DNA of 64,000 nt from Streptomyces sp. NBC_01198 (GTDB lineage: Bacteria > Actinomycetota > Actinomycetes > Streptomycetales > Streptomycetaceae): the NCBI RefSeq assembly GCF_036010485.1, contig NZ_CP108568.1:7449001-7513000 (forward strand), given 5' to 3'. Numbering within the stretch: position 1 is the stretch's first letter; each line of letters begins with the position of its first letter. Position numbers and translations under genes: made by a program. The notes under the pieces were generated by a model, which made no database searches, had not been told where the DNA came from, and was given only the letters and a program-made list of their open reading frames with translations. Below are positions 58,615-64,000 of this stretch, piece after piece.

Positions 58615-59451
58615 TCAGGGCGCGCGCGTACCGGCGGCGGCCGCGGTCGTCCGCTCGGTGAGCAGGGAGAGCACCTCCCGCTGGTTGTCCACCAGGTAGA
58701 AGTGGCCGCCAGGCAGCACCCGGAACTCGAAGCCCCCGGTGGTGTGCGCGGCCCAGGCGCGGGCCGCGGTGACCGTCGCCCAGGGGTCGTCGTCCCCGGT
58801 CAGGGCCAGGATCGGTGCGGCGACCGCGGTGCCCGCGGGGAGCAGATGGGTCTCGGCCGCGTGCAGGTCGGCCCGGATCACCGGCAGGATCATCTGCCGG
58901 ATCTCCGGGTCGGCCAGCAGCCGCGGGTCGGTGCCGCTGAGATCGCCCAGGTGGGCGGTCAGGCCCGGGTCGTCGAGGCCGAGCACGACCGGGCCGATGG
59001 TGGCCGGCAGCGACGGGGCCCGGCGGCCGGAGACGGCGAGCAACGACGGCCCCCCGCCCCGTGCTTCGAGCAGCCTGGCCACCTCGAAGGCGAGCGCCGC
59101 GCCCATGCTGTGGCCGAAGAACGCGTACGGGCGGCCGTCGTCCAGGGCGGCGGACAGCACGGGCGCGGCCAGCGCGGCCAGCCGCGCCAGGTCCCGTACC
59201 AGCGGTTCGGCCCGCCGGTCCTGGCGCCCGGGGTACTGGACGGCGAGCACCTCGACGTCGTCGAGCGCCACCGCCCACGGGAAGAACGCGGACGCCGCAC
59301 CCCCGGCGTGCGGAAAGCACACCAGGCGTACGGCGGCGTCCGGGCGCGGGCGGTGCACCCGCACCCAGTCGGTGATGTCGGTGCCGGTGCCGGCCGCGGC
59401 ATCGGCGGCGGCCGCGGAACGGGCGGTCGGGGCGGACGGGTTGAGAGCCAT
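58615..59451 (-). CDS. Type II thioesterase (alpha/beta hydrolase)
   Basis: The 278-residue protein matches editing thioesterases of NRPS/PKS pathways: VRLVCFPHAGGAASAFFPWA, VLAVQYPGRQDRRAEPLVRD, nucleophile elbow AFFGHSMGAALAFE, Asp in LALTGDDDPWATV and His in VLPGGHFYLVDNQ. It would clear misloaded acyl groups from carrier proteins, yet no carrier protein is encoded in this window. It follows the peptide transporter operon by 63 bp on the same strand and may be co-transcribed with it. The ATG at 59451 follows a short Gly-poor leader; the start is unambiguous. Confidence 0.88.
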   Translation of the reverse strand: MALNPSAPTARSAAAADAAAGTGTDITDWVRVHRPRPDAAVRLVCFPHAGGAASAFFPWAVALDDVEVLAVQYPGRQDRRAEPLVRDLARLAALAAPVLSAALDDGRPYAFFGHSMGAALAFEVARLLEARGGGPSLLAVSGRRAPSLPATIGPVVLGLDDPGLTAHLGDLSGTDPRLLADPEIRQMILPVIRADLHAAETHLLPAGTAVAAPILALTGDDDPWATVTAARAWAAHTTGGFEFRVLPGGHFYLVDNQREVLSLLTERTTAAAAGTRAP

Positions 59452-59514
59452 GGTGGGGTCCTCGTCGGTCTCCGGACGGACGTGCGGGCCTTCGGACGGC
59501 CGGGGGCGCCGGCA

Positions 59515-61623
59515 TCAGCGCAGCGGTGCCCCCTTGCGGGCGGTCCGTGCGGTAGGAGGGGGTGGGGAGGTCGGGCCGGCCGCCGTCGCGTCCTGCACGG
59601 AGCACGCCGACCTGGCCGCCTTGGCCGTCGATACGGTCCGGACCTCCTCGTCCGGTACGGCCGCGGGATCGTCCACCCTCGGGAGGGCGGCGAGCAGTTC
59701 TTGAGTGTAGGGGTGGGCGGGAGCGCGGAAGACCTCCTCCACTGGCCCGCTCTCCACCACCTTCCCCTGACGCATCACCAGTACCCGGTCGCTGGTGTGG
59801 TGGATGACGCCGAGGTCGTGCGAGATGAACAGCAGTGCCATGCCGAGCCGGTCCTGCAGATCGGCGAGCAGGTCGAGGATCTGCGCCTGGACCGAGGCGT
59901 CCAGCGCGGACACCGGCTCGTCGCAGACGACGAGGTCGGGTTCCGGCGCGATGGCCCGGGCGATGGCCACCCGCTGGCGCTGGCCGCCGGACAGCTGGCG
60001 CGGGCGGCGGCCGGCCACCGACGGGTCCAGGCCCACCAGCCTGAGCAGTTCGGCGATCCGGGCGCGCTCCCGGCGTACCGTACGCCGCCCGGGAACCCCC
60101 AGCGCCTCGCTGATCACCCGCTCCACCGTGAAGCGGGGGTCGAACGAGCCGAGCGGATCCTGGTGGATGAGCTGGACCCGGCTGCGCACCGCCCGCCGCT
60201 CGGACTCCGGCCGCCCCGACCAGGGCCGGCCGAGCACCCGCACCGATCCCGCGTCGGGCTCCAGCAGGCCGAGGACGACGGCGGCGGTGGTGCTCTTGCC
60301 CGAGCCGGACTCGCCCAGCACGCCCAGGGTCTCCCCGGCGTCCAGCGTGAACGACACGCCGTCGACGGCCAGCCGGTGGACGCCGTCGGGGCCGGCGAAA
60401 CCCTTGTTGATGCCGTCCACTTCGAGGACGGCCCCCTCGCCCGCCCGTGCACGGCGCGTCTGATCGCGGGAGGCGGCCGGCACCGCGGGCCACGGCACGT
60501 CCAGCCGCCAGCAGCGCGCCCGGTGTCCGGCTCCGGCAGGGCGGCCGTCCTCGACCCCGTCCGCGCCGGCCGGCTCACCCGCGCTGCCCGCTCTGAGCGC
60601 GGGAGGTTCCTCCGCACGGCAGCGGTCCACGGCCAGCGGGCAGCGGTCGGCGAAGGAGCAGCCGGTGCCGTCCCGGTGGCCGGCCGCCGCGGCCTGGCCA
60701 GTGGGCCACGGCGACAGCCGGGTGCCCTTGGCGTGCGCGGCCGGCACGGCCGCCAGCAGCTGCCGGGTGTAGGGGTGGGACGGCGAGCGCAGCACCTCTT
60801 CCGCGGTGCCGGTCTCGACGAACACCCCGCGGTACATCACCGCGATACGGTCGGCGAGCCGCGCCACCACCGCCAGGTCGTGGCTGATCAGCAGCACCGC
60901 GGTGCCCTCGGCCTTCTTCGCCGCGAGCAGGTCGAGGATCTGCGCCTGCACCGCGACGTCCAGCGCCGTCGTGGGCTCGTCGGCGATCAGCACCTCGGGG
61001 TCGGCCGCCATGGCGGAGGCGATCAGCGCGCGCTGCCGCAGCCCGCCGGACAGCTCGTGCGGATACTGCCTGGCCCGCAGTTCGGGCTCTGGCACCCGCG
61101 ACTGCGCTAGCAGGTCCACCACCCGGCCGCGTACCTCCGCCCTGGGCACGGTGCGGTGCACCCGCAGCGCCTCCGCGATCTCCGCGGCGACGGTGCGGAC
61201 CGGGTCGAGGGAGGACAGCGCGTCCTGCAGCATCAGCCCGATCCGGCGGCCGCGGATCTCCCGCCACTGGCGGTCGTTCAGCCCGCGCAGGTCGCGGCCG
61301 CCCGCCTCCAGCCGCTCCGCGTGCACGGTGGCGCCCGCGCCGGCCAGGCCGACCAGCGCCCGCGCGGTCACGCTCTTGCCGGAGCCGGACTCACCGACCA
61401 CCGCCAGGCACTCCCCGGGCGCGATGGCCAGGTCCACCCCGCGGACGGCGTCCACGACCCTGCCGCCGGCGCCGCGGAACGTCACGCGCAGGTCCTCCAC
61501 GGCCACCAGCGGCCGGGCCGGATCCACCCCGGCCGCCGGCGCCGCGGACGGTGCGGACGCCCCGGTCCCGTAGCCGGCCGGGGACGCGCCCGGCTCGCGC
61601 GGGCCGCCCGGGTCCTTCGCCAT
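59515..61623 (-). CDS. Fused double ATPase of an oligopeptide/dipeptide-type ABC importer (DppD-DppF-like)
   Basis: The 702-residue protein holds two complete ABC ATPases. The first has Walker A GESGSGKSVTARAL, signature LSGGLRQRA and Walker B VLIADEPTTALD, and ends with the oligopeptide-type Cys-containing CSFADRCPLAVDRCR tail. The second has GESGSGKSTTAAVVLGLL, LSGGQRQRVAIARAI and LVVCDEPVSALD, without the Cys tail of its own. Both domains look active. A Gly/Ala-rich tail precedes the first. The ATG at 61623 overlaps the DppC-like stop by 1 nt. It powers uptake of a peptide- or nickel-type solute. Confidence 0.9.
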   Translation of the reverse strand: MAKDPGGPREPGASPAGYGTGASAPSAAPAAGVDPARPLVAVEDLRVTFRGAGGRVVDAVRGVDLAIAPGECLAVVGESGSGKSVTARALVGLAGAGATVHAERLEAGGRDLRGLNDRQWREIRGRRIGLMLQDALSSLDPVRTVAAEIAEALRVHRTVPRAEVRGRVVDLLAQSRVPEPELRARQYPHELSGGLRQRALIASAMAADPEVLIADEPTTALDVAVQAQILDLLAAKKAEGTAVLLISHDLAVVARLADRIAVMYRGVFVETGTAEEVLRSPSHPYTRQLLAAVPAAHAKGTRLSPWPTGQAAAAGHRDGTGCSFADRCPLAVDRCRAEEPPALRAGSAGEPAGADGVEDGRPAGAGHRARCWRLDVPWPAVPAASRDQTRRARAGEGAVLEVDGINKGFAGPDGVHRLAVDGVSFTLDAGETLGVLGESGSGKSTTAAVVLGLLEPDAGSVRVLGRPWSGRPESERRAVRSRVQLIHQDPLGSFDPRFTVERVISEALGVPGRRTVRRERARIAELLRLVGLDPSVAGRRPRQLSGGQRQRVAIARAIAPEPDLVVCDEPVSALDASVQAQILDLLADLQDRLGMALLFISHDLGVIHHTSDRVLVMRQGKVVESGPVEEVFRAPAHPYTQELLAALPRVDDPAAVPDEEVRTVSTAKAARSACSVQDATAAGPTSPPPPTARTARKGAPLR

Positions 61624-62522
61624 CACGCCTCCCGGCCTTCGAAGCGCCGCCGAAGGTCGCGGCCGAGGACGTTCACGGCGACCACCGTCACGGTGATCGC
61701 CACCCCGGGGAAGACGGCCATCGCCCATGCGGTGGCCAGGAAGTCCCGCCCGTCCGACAGCATCTCGCCCCACTCGGCGGTGGGCGCCTTCGGCCCGAGG
61801 CCGAGGAAGCTCAGCGACGACCCGGCGATCACCGCCGTGCCGATATTGATCGTCGCCAGCACCAGCAGCGGCGGCAGGGTGTTCGGCAGCAGGTGCCGCA
61901 CGCCGTTGCTCAGCCGCCCGCGCCCGTAGGCCACCGCGCCGCGTACGTAGTCCGCGTTCTTGACCACCAGGGCCTGGCCGCGGGCGAGCCGTACGAAACC
62001 GGGCGTGAGCGAGCAGCCGATCGCGAGCGTGGCGTCGCCGGTGCCGGGGCCGAGCACGGCCGCGACGACCAGGGCGAGGAGCAGCCCGGGGAAGGCCAGG
62101 AAGACGTCGGTGAGCCGCATGATCGCCTCGTCCAGCACCCGGCCGCCGGTCGCGGCGAGGATGCCGAGGACCGAACCGGCCGCGACGGCCAGCGCGGTGG
62201 CGCCGACGCCGATGAAGAGGGAGGGCCGGGCGCCGTAGATGATCCGGGCCAGCACGTCCCGGCCCAGCTGGTCGGTGCCCAGCAGATGCCCGCCGCCGGG
62301 TGCGGCCAGGGCCGTGACCGGATCGGCGGCGTTGGGGTCGGTGGAGGTCAGCAGGCCGGGAAAGAGGGCAGCGACCAGCACCAGGGCCGTCACCAGGCCG
62401 GCGACCAGCACGCTCCAGGCCGGCAGGCGTACCGCCCGCGCCCGGGAAAGCGCCGAGCCGGGGCCGAGCGCGCCCCGCCCACCGCCGGCGGTGCCCCCGC
62501 CGACCGCGTCCAGTGCGCTCAT
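61623..62522 (-). CDS. ABC transporter permease, DppC-like
   Basis: The 299-residue inner-membrane protein has the DppC/OppC pattern: an N-terminal helix, GGGHLLGTDQLGRDVLARII before the transport core, SLFIGVGATALAVAAGSVLG, and the EAA-like loop YVRGAVAYGRGRLSNGVRHL, then PTAEWGEMLSDGRDFL near the C-terminus. It pairs with the DppB-like permease at the right edge. The ATG at 62522 overlaps the amidohydrolase stop by 4 nt. Confidence 0.9.
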   Translation of the reverse strand: MSALDAVGGGTAGGGRGALGPGSALSRARAVRLPAWSVLVAGLVTALVLVAALFPGLLTSTDPNAADPVTALAAPGGGHLLGTDQLGRDVLARIIYGARPSLFIGVGATALAVAAGSVLGILAATGGRVLDEAIMRLTDVFLAFPGLLLALVVAAVLGPGTGDATLAIGCSLTPGFVRLARGQALVVKNADYVRGAVAYGRGRLSNGVRHLLPNTLPPLLVLATINIGTAVIAGSSLSFLGLGPKAPTAEWGEMLSDGRDFLATAWAMAVFPGVAITVTVVAVNVLGRDLRRRFEGREA

Positions 62523-63781
62523 CGGACGGCCCCCTCCGAGACCCTGCCCGCGGCCGCGGCGGCGAGCACCGCCCGCTCGGCCGCGGCGGGCGGCACGTGG
62601 GTGCGGCCGCCGGCCAGCACCAGCAACGGGTCGCGCAGCGCCCGCAGGTCCTGCCGCAGGTCGCCCGGCACCACCAGCAGGTCCGCGGCCAGGCCCGGCG
62701 CGATCCGGCCGGTGCGGTCGGAGAGGCCCAGCGCCGCGGCCGCCTCGGAGGTGGCCATCGTCAGCACCGCCTCCACCGGCAGCCCGGCCCGCTCGTACCA
62801 CAGCAGGCCCTCCGCGTAGCCCTCGAAGGTCGCCAGGTGGACGCCGGCGTCGGTGCCTGCCACCAGCCGCACCCCGGCCTCGTACTCCCGCCGCACCAGG
62901 TCCAGGTAGGGCTTGACGACGTCGGCGCCGCGGTCCCGTACGACCGTGTCCAGCGTGCTGCTGAACGTCGGGCAGACGAAGACCCCGTCGGCCGCCATCC
63001 GGTCGATCAGCTCGTGGTCGAAGGCCGGCCGGCGCGGCACCGCCGAGGCGAAGGTGCAGTGCTCCAGCGTGTCGGCCCCGGCCACCAGCGCGGCCTCGAT
63101 GCCGTCGGTGCCGTGCACGTGGGCGGCCACCGGGCGGCCGAAGCGCGCCGACTCCTCGACCGCGGCGGCGAGTTCGGCGGCGGTGAACTGCACCTGGTGC
63201 GGGCGCGGCCCGCTGGTTGTCATGGTGCCGCCGGTCACCATGAGCTTGGTCAGATCGGCGCCATCGCGCAGGTTGCGGCGCACCGCGGCACGTACCGCGT
63301 CCTCGCCGTCCGCCTCGCCGCCGAGGAACCAGCAGTGGCCGCCGGTGACGGTCACCGGGGTGCCCGCGGTCAGCAGCCGCGGCCCGGGGATGTCGCCCGC
63401 GGTGATCGCGTCCCGCACCTTGCGCACCAGGCCGTTGCGGTCGCCCAGGTCGCGGGCGGTGGTCACCCCGGCGTCCAGCAGTCGCGCGGCGCGGCCGGCC
63501 ATCGCCGGCAGCAGGGCGGCGTCGTCCGCCGCCAGGAACGGCGTCAGCGGGTCCTCGCTCGCGTCGAAGACCAGGTGCACGTGGCAGTCGATCAGACCCG
63601 GCAGGATCGTGGCCGCCCCCAGCTCCACCACGGGGGTGCCGTCCGGGGCGTCCCCGATCACCGCGGCCCTGGGGCCGACGTCGGCGATCGTGTCGCCGTC
63701 GACCAGCACCGCGCCGTCCGGCACAGCCTCCTGGCCGCCGCCGGGCAGCACCAGTTCTGCCGCCAGCACTCGTCGCGTCAT
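62519..63781 (-). CDS. Metal-dependent amidohydrolase (prolidase/imidazolonepropionase-like)
   Basis: The 420-residue TIM-barrel hydrolase has the metal-binding HxH in LPGLIDCHVHLVFDASEDPL, a Lys candidate for carbamylation in DGADLTKLMVTGGTM, His in VAAHVHGTDGIEAALVAG and DTLEHCTFAS, and the catalytic Asp in VRLVAGTDAGVHLATFEGYA. A C-terminal composite beta-domain (GLAADLLVVPGDLRQDL) completes the fold. Relatives hydrolyse Xaa-Pro peptides or cyclic amides. Being translationally coupled (ATGA) between the two permease genes, it probably degrades what the transporter brings in. Confidence 0.88.
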   Translation of the reverse strand: MTRRVLAAELVLPGGGQEAVPDGAVLVDGDTIADVGPRAAVIGDAPDGTPVVELGAATILPGLIDCHVHLVFDASEDPLTPFLAADDAALLPAMAGRAARLLDAGVTTARDLGDRNGLVRKVRDAITAGDIPGPRLLTAGTPVTVTGGHCWFLGGEADGEDAVRAAVRRNLRDGADLTKLMVTGGTMTTSGPRPHQVQFTAAELAAAVEESARFGRPVAAHVHGTDGIEAALVAGADTLEHCTFASAVPRRPAFDHELIDRMAADGVFVCPTFSSTLDTVVRDRGADVVKPYLDLVRREYEAGVRLVAGTDAGVHLATFEGYAEGLLWYERAGLPVEAVLTMATSEAAAALGLSDRTGRIAPGLAADLLVVPGDLRQDLRALRDPLLVLAGGRTHVPPAAAERAVLAAAAAGRVSEGAVR

Positions 63782-64000
63782 GCCTGCGCCTCCTTCAGGC
63801 GTGGGTCGACCACGCGGTAGAGCACGTCGGTGAGGATGTTGACCGCGCTGAAGGCGATCGCGGAGACCACCACCACGCCGCTGATCACCGGCAGGTCCCG
63901 GCTGTTGACCGCCGAGACCAGCACCCGGCCGAGCCCGGGCCTGCTGAAGATCGTCTCGATGATGACCGCGCCGCTCAGCAGCGCGCCGACCGACCAGCCG
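63778..64000 (-). CDS. ABC transporter permease, DppB-like (partial, cut by window edge)
   Basis: Only the C-terminal roughly 73 codons are present. The frame ends NILTDVLYRVVDPRLKEAQA, the hallmark C-terminus of DppB/OppB permeases, after a hydrophobic last helix. The stop at 63778-63780 overlaps the amidohydrolase ATG by 4 nt. The N-terminus lies beyond position 64000. Confidence 0.85.
   Translation of the reverse strand, partial: GWSVGALLSGAVIIETIFSRPGLGRVLVSAVNSRDLPVISGVVVVSAIAFSAVNILTDVLYRVVDPRLKEAQA

Noticed and set aside
1..64000. CRISPR arrays, tRNA or rRNA genes, complete insertion sequences or prophage genes
   Set aside because: No regularly spaced repeats, no tRNA-like cloverleaf with CCA-end context, and no phage or intact transposase genes were seen by eye in this window.

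Overview
The window is very GC-rich, with dense ORFs, GTG/TTG starts, 4-nt ATGA/GTGA gene overlaps, in-frame TTA (bldA) codons in only a few genes, SARP regulators, an ECF42-type sigma factor, DUF6381 and DUF4097 proteins and a Tat-exported oxidase. All of this points to Streptomyces or a close relative. No tRNA, rRNA, CRISPR array or complete insertion sequence was seen. Functions below are inferred from motifs and remembered families, because no database search was possible.

Layout. (1) 1-4.7 kb: a DMT-type permease, a chimeric ORF (small hypothetical protein fused to the C-terminal half of a beta-helix protein), a scrap of IS701-type transposase, 6-phosphogluconate dehydrogenase (gnd) and an acyl-CoA thioesterase. 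(2) 4.7-17.3 kb: one leftward array that reads like a single 12.5-kb operon. It runs LacI regulator, two CUT1-type permeases, sugar-binding lipoprotein, four ADP-ribosylglycohydrolase paralogues, ribokinase, CaiB/BaiF CoA-transferase, CitE-like lyase. A perfect 16-bp palindrome lies in front of it and a strong hairpin behind it. The content suggests import of a ribosylated compound, cleavage of the ribosyl bond and phosphorylation of the ribose. (3) 17.5-18.6 kb: a decayed sialic-acid-type locus (DapA/NanA-like, MFS and GntR fragments). (4) 18.7-40.2 kb: housekeeping and accessory genes: lactate 2-monooxygenase-like enzyme, YunG-like, YCII plus ECF42 sigma factor, a truncated rhaD beside an intact LacI regulator, a SpoIIE-type phosphatase, two DrrAB-type ABC exporters, a flavodoxin-like reductase, a RecQ-like helicase, RraA-like, AlkA-like, an FAD oxidoreductase, carbonic anhydrase/TetR with paired operators, two DoxX proteins, and a ribbon-helix-helix (RHH) gene heading a DUF4097-DrrA-DrrB operon with helically phased repeats in front.

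(5) 40.6-58.6 kb: a probable specialised-metabolite cluster. It holds an MbtH/adenylation/beta-lactamase-like fusion that has lost its catalytic motifs, three SARP-family regulators, a tiny membrane peptide, an NphB-type aromatic prenyltransferase, a phenol-hydroxylase-type flavin monooxygenase, a Tat-exported berberine-bridge-like oxidase with both covalent FAD anchors, a class II terpene cyclase with a DVDD motif, and an MMPL exporter. Together these suggest a prenylated aromatic (meroterpenoid) product: prenylation, hydroxylation, oxidative cyclisation or DxDD-type cyclisation, then export. No PKS, carrier protein or prenyl diphosphate synthase is present, so the aromatic acceptor and prenyl donor must come from elsewhere. 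(6) 58.6-64 kb: a leftward oligopeptide-type ABC transporter operon with an amidohydrolase, followed by a type II thioesterase; it runs off the right edge.

The items most worth following up are the four-paralogue ADP-ribosylglycohydrolase/ribokinase operon, the catalytically dead three-domain fusion at the head of the prenyltransferase cluster, and the 11-bp-phased TGGCGCCA arrays in front of the RHH gene.
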